Below, piece after piece: positions 35,063-43,573 of a stretch of 64,000 bases of DNA. The translations under genes were made by a program, and so were the position numbers. Where the stretch lies: the NCBI RefSeq assembly GCF_014841135.1, contig NZ_JACYTN010000011.1, positions 1-64,000 of the forward strand. The letters run 5' to 3'. The DNA comes from Paenibacillus arenosi. Lineage in GTDB: Bacteria > Bacillota > Bacilli > Paenibacillales > Paenibacillaceae. The notes beneath the pieces are model-generated. The model worked only from the letters and a program-made list of their open reading frames with translations, made no database searches and had not been told where the DNA came from. How positions within the stretch are numbered: position 1 is the stretch's first letter; every line of letters starts with the position of its first letter.

Positions 35063-35089
35063 GTTTCAAACTTCTGTAAGTACGGTTAT
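35063..35089 (+). promoter_or_regulatory. Candidate SigB promoter of the DUF1328 gene
   Basis: GTTTCA (35063-35068), 15-bp spacer, GGTTAT (35084-35089), one mismatch to GGGTAT. It is 36 bp upstream of the ATG and divergent from the SigB promoter of the DUF948 gene. Confidence 0.5.
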
Positions 35090-35124
35090 GAATGTGTCAA
35101 CAAGCGACAAAGGAGAGGGTAAAC

Positions 35125-35283
35125 ATGTTAAGATGGGCATTTTTATTTCTAATCATTGCCTTAATTGCAGGTATATTTGGCTTTTTCGGGATTGTGGAGG
35201 CCGCTACATCTATCGCTAAGATCGTCTTCTTCATCTTCTTAATTCTGTTTATTGTATCCCTGCTAACAGGGAGAAGGGCATAA
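35125..35283 (+). CDS. DUF1328 family small membrane protein (YtjA-like)
   Basis: ATG at 35125 after AAAGGAGAGGG gives 52 aa. Two hydrophobic helices ([20 protein letters not shown] and [20 protein letters not shown]) with the phrase GIFGFFGI...A...AKI.FFIFL are the DUF1328 pattern. These tiny membrane proteins are often stress-induced; the SigB-like promoter supports that here. Confidence 0.82.
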   Translation: MLRWAFLFLIIALIAGIFGFFGIVEAATSIAKIVFFIFLILFIVSLLTGRRA

Positions 35284-35334
35284 CGATCTAATGCTACAAG
35301 CAACGAACAAGCACGTCTTAGAAGGAAGTAACAT

Positions 35335-35381
35335 AAAAGGGGTATTCGTTAGTCTCGAAAAACTAACGAATACCCCTTTTT
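35335..35381. terminator. Strong terminator
   Basis: A perfect 18-bp stem, AAAGGGGTATTCGTTAGT and its complement, with an 8-nt loop and T5. It ends the DUF1328 transcript and may also serve tcyP (stop codon at 35436) on the other strand. Confidence 0.9.
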
Positions 35382-35435
35382 CATGAATAGCAGGATTCAC
35401 GCACATGATGCAGATCCCAAACCACGAATATTTCA

Positions 35436-36809
35436 TTAAAGTCCTTTATTGAACTTCTCACGATCCCAGTGGCCCAACCAACGAGAGGATAGAACCCCCG
35501 CCGTCATAGAACCGTTAACATTAACAAGCGTACGTCCCATATCAATAAGCGGCTCAACCGATATGAGCAACCCCGCCAAGGCAACAGGAAGATTCATTGA
35601 AGATAAGACGATAAGTGCTGCAAAAGTCGCTCCTCCACCGACACCTGCTACACCAAAGGAACTAATCGCTACGACAGCGACTAATTGTGCTAAAAATCCT
35701 AAGTCCAACGGATTAATGCCTGCGCTCGGAGCAATCATAATCGCTAGCATGGCAGGGTAAATACCTGCACATCCATTTTGACCGATTGAAGCTCCAAAGG
35801 TAGCACTAAAGTTCGCAAACGATTGTGGTACACCTAAACGATCTACTTGCGTTTCAATATTCATCGGTATTGCACCTGCGCTTGAACGCGATGTGAACGA
35901 GAATGCAAGCGTAGATAAAGAACGTTTGAAATATCCGATCGGTGAAATTCCTGATACAGCCAACATAAGTGCATGCACAAGCAGCATCAGCGCTAGCGCA
36001 ACATATGAAGCAACTACGAACTCTCCCAATTTCAATATTTCTGCGGGAGCAGTTGTAGAAACCACCTTTGTCATCAGAGCAAATACCCCGTACGGCGTCA
36101 GCCTTAATACGATCGTCACCATTCTCATCACAACCGCATGCAGTGCATCAATGATAGACATAAACATTTTGCCATGCTCAGGTTTCTTTCGGATTACGCC
36201 TAATGCTGCCACCCCGATAAATGCCGCAAAAACAACGACTGCTATCGTAGATGTACGACGTGCTCCCGTCATATCCAAAAACGGATTAACAGGAATGAAT
36301 TCAAGCACCTGCTGTGGAAGTGTAAGATCTTTTACTTCTTCAACCTTCGTATCCAAATATTCGCCTCGTGCTACTTCCTGTTCTCCAGCTTGAATGTCTA
36401 TAGAGGATAAGCCAAAGAACAACGAGACAGAGATAGCGATAACAGCTGCGATAGCTGTCGTTCCAACCAAAATACCAATAATCGTAGCACTCATTTTACC
36501 GAGGCCCGTTTTCGATTGCACATGGATAATGGCAGAAATAATCGAAACAAAAATGAGAGGGATAACGACCATTTGTAACAACTTCACATATCCCGTTCCC
36601 GCGATACTAAGCCAATCATTGACCGATTTTACAACGGAATGATCAACACCGAATATAAGTTGAAGTAAAGCACCGAATCCAACACCGATACCCAATGCTG
36701 CAAACACACGCTTTGTAAAAGGCACATGCTTGCGCTGCATTCGGTACAACAGACCGATTAACAGCCCCGCTGCCGCTAAGCATAGCAGCACGATCCATAA
36801 GTTTGTCAT
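35436..36809 (-). CDS. tcyP: L-cystine uptake transporter TcyP (dicarboxylate/amino acid:cation symporter)
   Basis: ATG at 36809 (MTNLWIVLL) lies 9 nt after AAGGAG; the earlier ATG overlaps that site. 457 aa, close to B. subtilis TcyP (about 463). About eight TM segments and re-entrant loops: LLQMVVIPLIFVSIISAI, TRRTSTIAVVVFAAF-like and FTSRSSAGAIPMNIETQV, with NGCAGIYPAMLAIMI. It imports cystine by sodium or proton symport. No riboswitch is seen; CymR-type control is possible. Confidence 0.88.
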   Translation of the reverse strand: MTNLWIVLLCLAAAGLLIGLLYRMQRKHVPFTKRVFAALGIGVGFGALLQLIFGVDHSVVKSVNDWLSIAGTGYVKLLQMVVIPLIFVSIISAIIHVQSKTGLGKMSATIIGILVGTTAIAAVIAISVSLFFGLSSIDIQAGEQEVARGEYLDTKVEEVKDLTLPQQVLEFIPVNPFLDMTGARRTSTIAVVVFAAFIGVAALGVIRKKPEHGKMFMSIIDALHAVVMRMVTIVLRLTPYGVFALMTKVVSTTAPAEILKLGEFVVASYVALALMLLVHALMLAVSGISPIGYFKRSLSTLAFSFTSRSSAGAIPMNIETQVDRLGVPQSFANFSATFGASIGQNGCAGIYPAMLAIMIAPSAGINPLDLGFLAQLVAVVAISSFGVAGVGGGATFAALIVLSSMNLPVALAGLLISVEPLIDMGRTLVNVNGSMTAGVLSSRWLGHWDREKFNKGL

Positions 36810-36954
36810 AACTAACATCTCCTTGCCTTACCAGCATTCTGTATATTGAATTCAAAAATACAATCCGTACTTATTTATCCACTTCTAATGTTAGCATAAG
36901 GATGGGCTTGTATTCCTTTCCACGCTGAATCACCTTCGACTTCTTCATTTCCAC

Positions 36955-37536
36955 CTATCTTTTCGTCAATCCAAAGCGGATCGTCCATTGACCTGTTGTT
37001 GCTCGAATATCTTCAACTTGAATAAGCGATGGCAAATAAGGACGAAGATCGAACGTAAGCGGCTTCTGCTGCTCCAACCAACGATGAGGTAGTGGAATAT
37101 GTTTAAGCGTCACGCGTGAAGGCGCCAAGAGCAAAGTCTGTGTCTGCGTGTCCCAATTCACGTCCAAGTAAATATGAAACTCTGCATCAAGCATATCCCA
37201 CGGACGAAGATGAAGGGTGACATGGATTTGATCGTCCAACAGCTTACTATTCATCCCTTGAACGTTCCATTGAGACCATTCCGGCTTCTGCTGCAGCAAC
37301 CGCTGAACAAATATAGAAGCGTATTGATTCCATTCTTGCTCTGAAATCGTTATTTCTCGACTGCGTTCTTGGGCAACACGCTTCAGAATAGAAGGGATGT
37401 TATCGCCTGGCATGGCTTGCCAACCTATTGGCCTATCTGGCTGGACATAGAAATATAAACAGATTCCGGCCACAATAACCAATAGGAATACACTGATTAT
37501 GATGCGTAGTAACCACGACCTCTTTTTCTTCGCCAA
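36955..37536 (-). CDS. YpmS-like DUF2140 family membrane-anchored protein
   Basis: 193 aa. A basic start and one TM helix (RSWLLRIIISVFLLVIVAGI) precede an extracellular beta-rich domain with alternating strands (DQIHVTLHLRPWDMLDAEFH, then YLDVNWDTQTQTLLLAPSR). The layout and the WNVQGMNSKLLDDQIHV-type region resemble B. subtilis YpmS. Function unknown. Monocistronic. Confidence 0.6.
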   Translation of the reverse strand: MAKKKRSWLLRIIISVFLLVIVAGICLYFYVQPDRPIGWQAMPGDNIPSILKRVAQERSREITISEQEWNQYASIFVQRLLQQKPEWSQWNVQGMNSKLLDDQIHVTLHLRPWDMLDAEFHIYLDVNWDTQTQTLLLAPSRVTLKHIPLPHRWLEQQKPLTFDLRPYLPSLIQVEDIRATTGQWTIRFGLTKR

Positions 37537-37760
37537 TCCATCTCCTCCAATCTGCTATACACAGCTTTAATCGGCGTTTCAAGAATAGTAAGCTTCCTCA
37601 TAATGACTTACAATAAGTAAGGAAGTAATATATATGTATTGTATAACCATAAGCAAATATAAACAATACAGAAAAAAGCCCCATCATCCGCTCAACGTTC
37701 AAAGCAGTGAGAGACTAATCATGTAAGATGCACACTATTGAATGTAACGTTCATCGTTAG

Positions 37761-37925
37761 CTACTCGTATCCCTCCAGCGCGAGATGCCGCCCAACCACC
37801 TCAGCAGCTCTTAACAGCAATTCCTTCTCACCTTCCACATCTCTCCATAGTACTCGTGGCGAGTCGGCTTTCTTCAATGATATTGGAAGCTCAATCGCGA
37901 TAAAAACTCTCCATGTGGACTCCAT
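37761..37925 (-). CDS. Small hypothetical protein (54 aa)
   Basis: ATG at 37925 (MESTWRVFIAIEL) follows CGAGGTGC at 7 nt. The 54-aa product is soluble and looks like two strands and a helix (RVLWRDVEGEKELLLRAAEV). No family recognised. The good ribosome binding site and the lack of an overlapping gene support it. Confidence 0.45.
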   Translation of the reverse strand: MESTWRVFIAIELPISLKKADSPRVLWRDVEGEKELLLRAAEVVGRHLALEGYE

Positions 37926-38025
37926 CTTAAGCACCTCGAGTTTACGCATGTATAAGATTCAACCCCGTCAGTTTGGACATATTTTACTCCATTCATGCAT
38001 TGGAACAAATATAAACTGCCGACGA

Positions 38026-38487
38026 TTACATCTCTTTTTTTTGTACGGGTGCAGGTGCTACTAGGGAGGGCTCTCTATACTTTTCTACAACTCTAGGAAA
38101 TAGGATAACCTTCTCCAACACAATCGATAACATCGAAAAAACGCTAGCTTCCATAAATAGAACTACATCAAGTTGTAATTTAGGTTCCCAATTCAAATCC
38201 CATATCGATATAATGTGATACACCCAAGGATGAATAACTATAAAAGCAACCACATGACTAACAAGATAAACACCAATTATTTTACCGATGACTACAACTG
38301 AAAACGTTTGTATACGATTCACATAGGGTCGATGAACCATATAACTCCACACAATTCCACACGCATTACCAACAAAAGTCGCCCATATATAAGGCCACTT
38401 AAGTCCGTGTAAAAGTAACATAATAAACCCAATTCCGATGAGCAAATTGCCTACTCCGATTAGGATATAGGTACTTCGTTGTCTCAT
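38026..38487 (-). CDS. GtrA family membrane protein
   Basis: 153 aa with four TM helices. The first two with GVGNLLIGIGFIMLLLHGL and FVGNACGIVWSYMVHRPYVN match GtrA/DPMS-type proteins, which flip or help transfer polyprenyl-linked sugars for surface glycans. No glycosyltransferase is adjacent. The C-terminal 20 residues are proline- and lysine-rich. Confidence 0.7.
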   Translation of the reverse strand: MRQRSTYILIGVGNLLIGIGFIMLLLHGLKWPYIWATFVGNACGIVWSYMVHRPYVNRIQTFSVVVIGKIIGVYLVSHVVAFIVIHPWVYHIISIWDLNWEPKLQLDVVLFMEASVFSMLSIVLEKVILFPRVVEKYREPSLVAPAPVQKKEM

Positions 38488-38950
38488 CTCTCTCTACACG
38501 CTTCCTTCCATTACAACCTGAACTAGGATGCATTACTTTCTTAATAACATCATGTTTCGATGTAAAAGTAAAAGGGATGCATTCAATTTTTATCATATCT
38601 TTAACTTATGTTTCTGAAACATAATAACTTTATGTTCTATCCGCTCAAAAAAGATAAACAAGCTGGCCCATATGTTATCGGAACCAGCTTGCCGTGTCGA
38701 AATTTATGATCTTACTGAATGATTGTAGCTTCTAATTCTGACCATTTGTTATCGAAGTGAGGATGTTGATAAGATGTCATTTTCTCCAAGAGTAAAACCA
38801 CATCATCTTCGCACACAACTAAATCATGATGGCCCGGCAAATACACAGATGCGATTCATCCTTATCGCTCCCCCATACGTTGTCCGTTGCTTACTCACAC
38901 TCTATCAGATAAAGTATATTATACAGATGTTGGAACGTAAAAGGAGCAAA
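38488..38950. other. Gene-poor stretch upstream of the mazG-like pseudogene
   Basis: No convincing gene. It contains a CAAGCTGG...CCAGCTTG hairpin at about 38659-38693 without a clear T-tract, and an AT-rich possible -10 (TATATTAT) at about 38915-38925 before the pseudogene. A 63-codon frame at 38774 has no coding character. Confidence 0.5.
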
Positions 38951-39298
38951 CATGAACATGACTAAAGTAGAAAGCATTTAACAATTTGAGCAATGGGTTC
39001 AACAATTTTATGAGCAACGTCAATGGTCTCAATATAGTCCTTTTATACGCGCTGGATTCATGATGGAAGAAGTAGGAGAACTGGCTAGAGCCATTAGGGC
39101 ACTTAAATAAGGCGAGACCAACCTGATGAAGAGGCAATGTGTTACGACGATGCTAGAAAGCAGTTAGTTGAAGAACTAGGAGATATTTTAGCTAATATGT
39201 TAATTCTGTCTGATAAGTATCATATATCCTTAGATGAAATTATGAATGGGCATGTAACCAAGCTTACTGCTCGATTTGATAAAGAAATTAAGACGTAG
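38951..39298 (+). pseudogene. Broken MazG-like nucleotide pyrophosphohydrolase
   Basis: ATG at 38951 follows AAAAGGAG. Frame 1 reads MNMTKVESI, a stop at 38978, then QFEQWVQQFYEQRQWSQYSP and FMMEEVGELARAIRALK, a second stop at 39108. The homology continues in the +1-shifted frame as PDEEAMCYDDARKQLVEELG, DILANMLILSDKYHI, LDEIMNGHVTKL, to the stop at 39296. EEVGELARAI and EELGDILAN are the two metal-binding halves of the MazG fold. The lesions are one nonsense codon and one apparent single-base deletion in an A run, so the gene is inactive. Confidence 0.8.
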
Positions 39299-39454
39299 AA
39301 TAATGTTTTCTATCAATATTTTAAATCAAGTAATCGTTCTTATTGCAGCACTCTCACTAGTATTGCTGTTCGTGCCAAGAACTTTACCTGCCTATTTAGC
39401 TTCAGTATGTACATGCGTTGTGCCCATCATAGAAGGATTAATAACGAAGCTAAC

Positions 39455-39862
39455 TTACTGTCTTGAAGCTCTTGGCTGCCGGTCATAGCTCTCATTTTCT
39501 TTTTCCAGCAATGCCGTTAAATTGTAGTTGGATTCGAACCAAGTGCTAATGACAAGGCTATCCTGCTTCATTGCAAAATCAAAAATCATCTCACCATGGG
39601 TCCAATTCTTCTTATGCTTCAACGCTTCGATAGCCATCATGCGGAAAGAGGCGACATGACGCTTCTGCATTCCCTTACGTAACTGAACAACAACACCATC
39701 ACGACATTCGAGCGGATCATGCTTAACCCCGAACTTACCGATCACATCATTGCGAAGACACACAACTAAAGTCCCACCCGATAATCCTAACAATTCAGGT
39801 TCTAACTGTTCGAATACTAGGCTCAATTGTCTAGTAAGACTCATTTCATACACTTTCGGCAT
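39455..39862 (-). CDS. Unknown protein (135 aa) downstream of the com-like locus
   Basis: ATG at 39862 after AAAGGAGG. Soluble and mixed alpha/beta (LSGGTLVVCLRNDVIGKFGV, VVVQLRKGMQKRHVASFRM, then FDFAMKQDSLVISTWFESN). No motif recognised. It lies beyond the terminator of the ComA-like gene and so is a separate transcript. Confidence 0.7.
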   Translation of the reverse strand: MPKVYEMSLTRQLSLVFEQLEPELLGLSGGTLVVCLRNDVIGKFGVKHDPLECRDGVVVQLRKGMQKRHVASFRMMAIEALKHKKNWTHGEMIFDFAMKQDSLVISTWFESNYNLTALLEKENESYDRQPRASRQ

Positions 39863-39998
39863 TTAAATTCCTCCTTTATAATTTCAATCCATTTTTAGTA
39901 GAGAACGGCTCTACACAGGCATTATAAGACATAATTATACAATATACAACATATTTCGAACATTTCTTCTCAGTTTTGTCGAAATTAAACAAATAATA

Positions 39999-40031
39999 AA
40001 AGACCCTTTGTCATTAAGACAAAGGGCCTAC
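39999..40031 (-). terminator. Terminator of the com-like operon
   Basis: GGCCCTTTGTC and GACAAAGGGTC pair around TTAAT; on the minus strand TTTTATT follows. It lies 5 bp past the ComA-like stop. Confidence 0.88.
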
Positions 40032-40035
40032 GTCA

Positions 40036-40692
40036 CTAAAATGTTTCTGAACGAATAAGTCCAAGTCGCTTCGATTCCACGATAGCTTCTGAACGGGATC
40101 GAACACTTAACTTATCAAAAATACGTGTTAAATTGTATTCTACCGTTCGCTGACTCATGTGGAGCTTCACTGCAATCTCTTTATTGCTCAGTCCTTCTGC
40201 CACCTCTTGCAAAATATCCTGCTCTCGTTCATTGATAGAAGCTTCTTCAACCGTTCCATCGCTGCGAGTTACCTTCACCTCTCCACGACGAAGCTGCTTA
40301 AGTAAAGAAACGGGAATAACCGCTTCCCCACGCATCGCACAATAAATAGAAGTTAGCAGTTGCTCACGAGATACGGTCTTCGAAATAAAACCGGAGACAC
40401 CATATTGAATGAGCAAGTTAAAATGAGAAATGATATCGTGACCCGTATAAATGATTACACGCCTATCGGGGTCTTCCTGCATCAGTCGCTTCGTAAGCTC
40501 CAAACCTGTAATCGTCGGCATATTCAAATCACATAAAATAATATCGAACGATTCCTGCTTGAGTGCTTCTATTGCTTCCATAGCGGAAAGAACGACATGA
40601 ACACTCATATTGGAATCTTGTTCAATCATCGTCTTTGTTCCTTCCCCTACAGACGGATGATCATCAACTAATAAGATACGAATCTCGCTCAT
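40036..40692 (-). CDS. NarL/LuxR-family response regulator (ComA-like)
   Basis: ATG at 40692 (MSEIRILLVDDH), 9 nt after AAAGGGG, gives 218 aa; the ATG two codons upstream is too close to the site. The receiver domain occupies about residues 1-120 with the phospho-acceptor in FDIILCDLNMPTITG. The C-terminal LuxR-type helix-turn-helix is at about 150-205 (SINEREQDILQEVAEGLSNK, then SQRTVEYNLTRIFDKLSVRS). It overlaps the kinase gene, and the cluster comX-comP-comA identifies it as the output regulator. Its binding sites may be the dyads at 43356 and 44965. Confidence 0.85.
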   Translation of the reverse strand: MSEIRILLVDDHPSVGEGTKTMIEQDSNMSVHVVLSAMEAIEALKQESFDIILCDLNMPTITGLELTKRLMQEDPDRRVIIYTGHDIISHFNLLIQYGVSGFISKTVSREQLLTSIYCAMRGEAVIPVSLLKQLRRGEVKVTRSDGTVEEASINEREQDILQEVAEGLSNKEIAVKLHMSQRTVEYNLTRIFDKLSVRSRSEAIVESKRLGLIRSETF

Positions 40693-43084
40693 GTTCATTT
40701 TCCCCTTTACTGCTAGATAATATAGTTGGCAGCATGATCTGGACTTCGAAACCGTGCCCTTTCTCAGAATGGAACTCTATCTCCCCTTCCAAGCTAATGA
40801 CTCTTTCACGTATTCCTGACATTCCCATATGACTAAAAGATGATTCCATCTGGTGCAAATCCATACCTATACCATCATCCTGATATGTAAAGTAGACTTG
40901 ATCATTCTTCTGCCTTAGCTCGATCCATACTTTATTTGCCTGTGCATGCTTCGATGTATTGCGCAGCAGTTCCTGCACAATCCGATACACAGCCGTAATT
41001 TGTTCTTCACTGAGCATACTTTGCAGCGGCTCTACATGGAATTGCACGTCGTAGTTCACATGGAGACGCATATGATCGAGCAAAGAATCCAGAGCCTGCT
41101 GCAAGCCTAACTCCTTCAATAACGGAGGCCGAAGCTCGTTGCAAGTCTCTCGTATTTGGAAAATAACATCGAGCAACCCTTCCTTAATATCATAGAGCTG
41201 CTGCATAGATTCTGAAGACAATTCATACTTGTAATCCGTCAAGAACGTTTCCAGCTTACGGAACCAAATTAATTGATCTTGTAAAGCCGAATCATGCAAG
41301 TCAGATGCCAGCCGCCTTCGTTCATTCTCTGAAAGACAGAAGATTAACCGCAGTACCCATGGAGAAGCCCCACGACCCTTTTGCATCTCAGTCTCCAAAT
41401 CATTCAGCAAATTTTGAATTAAATATAAGTTCTCATTCAAGATGCTTGTATAATTGGCAACGGTCTTAAACCATCTTAGTTCATCCACATTAAATGTGGT
41501 ATTATTCACTTTGTTGCCAATCCAGATTGCATACAACTGATCGTTACGCCGCCCGATTATGAGACATAATCCATCTTCCAAAGTAACGATATCAGCCACT
41601 TTCAAGGAACGACGTCCAAGCAGCAACTTGTGATCCTCTTCGCATAGCTGCATATCTTCAGAATGCTCAATGGAGCCCGCACCCTTATCGATCGTAAAGA
41701 AATAGATATCTTCCACCGGCATTAAGGTACGAATTTCTTGAGACAGAGAACGCTCCAAATCATCACGCTTCATGACTTTGGATAGTGCGCTCGAATATCG
41801 ATCCAGCCCCTCTTGTAACGAGTACATCTGCTTAAATATTTTTGGACGATAGCGATAGTCTATTTGCTCTTTCAAGTAGAGCAGTAGCATCATGCTGCTG
41901 TATACAATAATAAAAAATTTGAATCCTACCCAAAAATAAGACGCTGTTTGCAAGCTGATTACTAACAATGTCGTTACAATAAGAGAAGGAATTAACGCTA
42001 ATGAGGCGTAGTATTTGAAACGGGTCACGACAAAGTCAACGTCAAAGAGCTTCTTCGACGTGAACAAATACAAATAACCTACCGGTAGAGCAATAAGAAA
42101 AAGTGTTGTAAAGTGATAGACCACTAACTGTGTTTTAAACAAAATAAGCGGGATTAAATTCAATACCACAAATGGTGTAAACGCTATCGCATGTGATACT
42201 AACATAATTTTAAACAAAGGTTTCAGCTTATCATGTCGAGCTTTGCGGTACACGTCGATTAAACAATATAAGCAAAGTCCATAACCTATAATTAAAGTTA
42301 TATATGTCAAAAATGAACTTGAGTCAAATGTTCTTGAAGAAAAAACATCTGTCACTGCTAGTATGAAATTAATAATAACTACAAGTTCAATAAGTAATAA
42401 AGCGATAAACGTATATTTTGATCTATATATGAATTTAATATCATACCTTCGTAAATATACATTCATAAAATAAAGAAATATAAATGGAATAACAGGAAGA
42501 AGCCCTGACATTACAAATCTTCCAATGGGATCAATACGAATGGCTAGCGAAGATGCATAGTATGAAAAACCGATCATTAAAAAATACAAAACAAGAATGA
42601 TTGCTGCCTTATCATGTCTGCACTTCACATATAAGATGATCGATATAATCAAATTAGCAACAAAGAAAAATAACGGTACAATAAAGCCAAAAATTAATTC
42701 ATTCTCCGGGATTGAATTTATACCCTCTACATCAAATGTATACAGCTTAATGCCTGATTTATGAGAGTCAACTAAAATACTGTCAGCATTTTCTATCCTA
42801 CCATGCTTAATAAACACATCAGATTCTGCCGCAGGTATACCGTCTACTTCAATGATTCGGTCTCCTACTTGCAAACCATTTTCATACGCTTTTCCCAATG
42901 GAGAAACCTCTGTAATTATCACACTTCCAAATTCGTTAGTATCCCCAAATATACCTATTATTGGCACCGTAAAGACGATATACGTAATATAAGCAAAGAA
43001 CGTGCAGACTACCAGCACGACTGACATGAAAAATGCCTTATGCGCAGTATGCTGATTATCTACACGATCTGTTTTTATCTCCAA
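40664..43084 (-). CDS. ComP-like sensor histidine kinase with PDZ and multi-TM input domain
   Basis: 806 aa. TM1 lies at about residues 18-40, then an extracellular PDZ-like region at about 48-95 (VSPLGKAYENGLQVGDRIIE), then about eight TM helices to residue 400. A GAF-like linker follows, then HisKA_3 at about 610-680 (RRLASDLHDSALQDQLIW) and the ATPase (RIVQELLRNTSKHAQA, YQDDGIGMD, GMSGIRERV). This is the layout of ComP, which senses ComX. It overlaps the comX-like gene by 10 bp and the regulator gene by 29 bp. Confidence 0.87.
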   Translation of the reverse strand: MEIKTDRVDNQHTAHKAFFMSVVLVVCTFFAYITYIVFTVPIIGIFGDTNEFGSVIITEVSPLGKAYENGLQVGDRIIEVDGIPAAESDVFIKHGRIENADSILVDSHKSGIKLYTFDVEGINSIPENELIFGFIVPLFFFVANLIISIILYVKCRHDKAAIILVLYFLMIGFSYYASSLAIRIDPIGRFVMSGLLPVIPFIFLYFMNVYLRRYDIKFIYRSKYTFIALLLIELVVIINFILAVTDVFSSRTFDSSSFLTYITLIIGYGLCLYCLIDVYRKARHDKLKPLFKIMLVSHAIAFTPFVVLNLIPLILFKTQLVVYHFTTLFLIALPVGYLYLFTSKKLFDVDFVVTRFKYYASLALIPSLIVTTLLVISLQTASYFWVGFKFFIIVYSSMMLLLYLKEQIDYRYRPKIFKQMYSLQEGLDRYSSALSKVMKRDDLERSLSQEIRTLMPVEDIYFFTIDKGAGSIEHSEDMQLCEEDHKLLLGRRSLKVADIVTLEDGLCLIIGRRNDQLYAIWIGNKVNNTTFNVDELRWFKTVANYTSILNENLYLIQNLLNDLETEMQKGRGASPWVLRLIFCLSENERRRLASDLHDSALQDQLIWFRKLETFLTDYKYELSSESMQQLYDIKEGLLDVIFQIRETCNELRPPLLKELGLQQALDSLLDHMRLHVNYDVQFHVEPLQSMLSEEQITAVYRIVQELLRNTSKHAQANKVWIELRQKNDQVYFTYQDDGIGMDLHQMESSFSHMGMSGIRERVISLEGEIEFHSEKGHGFEVQIMLPTILSSSKGENEHERDSYLIS

Positions 43085-43257
43085 TTTTGTGAAGCTCCAT
43101 AGACGTTCTCTGCTGGTTGCTTGCTACCCATAACATCAAAGAGCGCCTTATTCTCTGTTTCACTTAATCCCGCAAACTGCACTTTACCTTGCAAAAAGCT
43201 CTCCTTCAGATTGCGGTCCTTTAATAAAGATTGAATGATATCATTTAGCATCATCAT
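43075..43257 (-). CDS. comX: ComX-like quorum-sensing pheromone precursor
   Basis: 60 aa, ATG at 43257 after GGGGAGG. The middle segment LQGKVQFAGLSETENKALFD fits the ComX family pattern (K-x-x-x-x-G-L-T/S-x-x-E). The C-terminus ...YGASQNWR carries a single tryptophan at the penultimate position. In known ComX this tryptophan near the end is isoprenylated by ComQ and the last 5-10 residues form the pheromone. It overlaps the ComP-like gene. No ComQ is present nearby. Confidence 0.78.
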   Translation of the reverse strand: MMMLNDIIQSLLKDRNLKESFLQGKVQFAGLSETENKALFDVMGSKQPAENVYGASQNWR

Positions 43258-43283
43258 ACTGTCAATTACCTCCCCATATTTAT

Positions 43284-43312
43284 CTTATACAGTGCCTCAC
43301 TACTAAATCTAA
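43284..43312 (-). promoter_or_regulatory. Probable comX promoter
   Basis: Minus strand TTAGAT (43307-43312), 17 bp, TATAAG (43284-43289). The -35 is weak, as expected for an activator-dependent promoter, and the dyad at 43356 lies just upstream. Confidence 0.5.
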
Positions 43313-43333
43313 CAGGTAGGTAATACTTTCACT

Positions 43334-43372
43334 CCGCAATTCGGTGTTGTATTTACCGCAATATTATTGCGG
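43334..43372 (-). promoter_or_regulatory. ComA-box-like dyad upstream of comX
   Basis: CCGCAAT-ATT-ATTGCGG (43356-43372) is a perfect dyad, and one more CCGCAA half-site lies at 43334-43339. The half-sites TTGCGG/CCGCAA are those of B. subtilis ComA boxes, though here the dyad arms face the other way. The centre of the dyad is about 52 bp upstream of the -35. Confidence 0.6.
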
Positions 43373-43452
43373 TATTATACTTGCGCGATTTGCAGGATTC
43401 TGCAATATCCATATCCCACCTACCTTGCCAGACATTTATTGTAGCGCACATA

Positions 43453-43513
43453 GGAAAAAATGGGCAACTACAAATCCACGCAATGATTATGCGAAGCCTT
43501 CTAGTCACCCATT
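43453..43513 (-). terminator. Terminator after the SpaB_C-like gene
   Basis: On the minus strand GGGTGACTA pairs with TAGTTGCCC (two wobble pairs), followed by ATTTTTTCC, about 60 bp past the gene. The comX gene is therefore likely transcribed from its own promoter. Confidence 0.6.
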
Positions 43514-43573
43514 TATAAAACGTGCTATTTGAATCGTATCGTCGGTAACAGTCCACTCAACAGATGGATTACA

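Noticed and set aside
38774-38965. 63-codon plus-strand ORF
   Set aside because: Composition is not protein-like, it has no ribosome binding site, and it runs into the start of the pseudogene.
39303-39488. 61-codon hydrophobic ORF after the MazG pseudogene
   Set aside because: It has no ribosome binding site, its end overlaps the opposite gene at 39455 and its codon use is not convincing.
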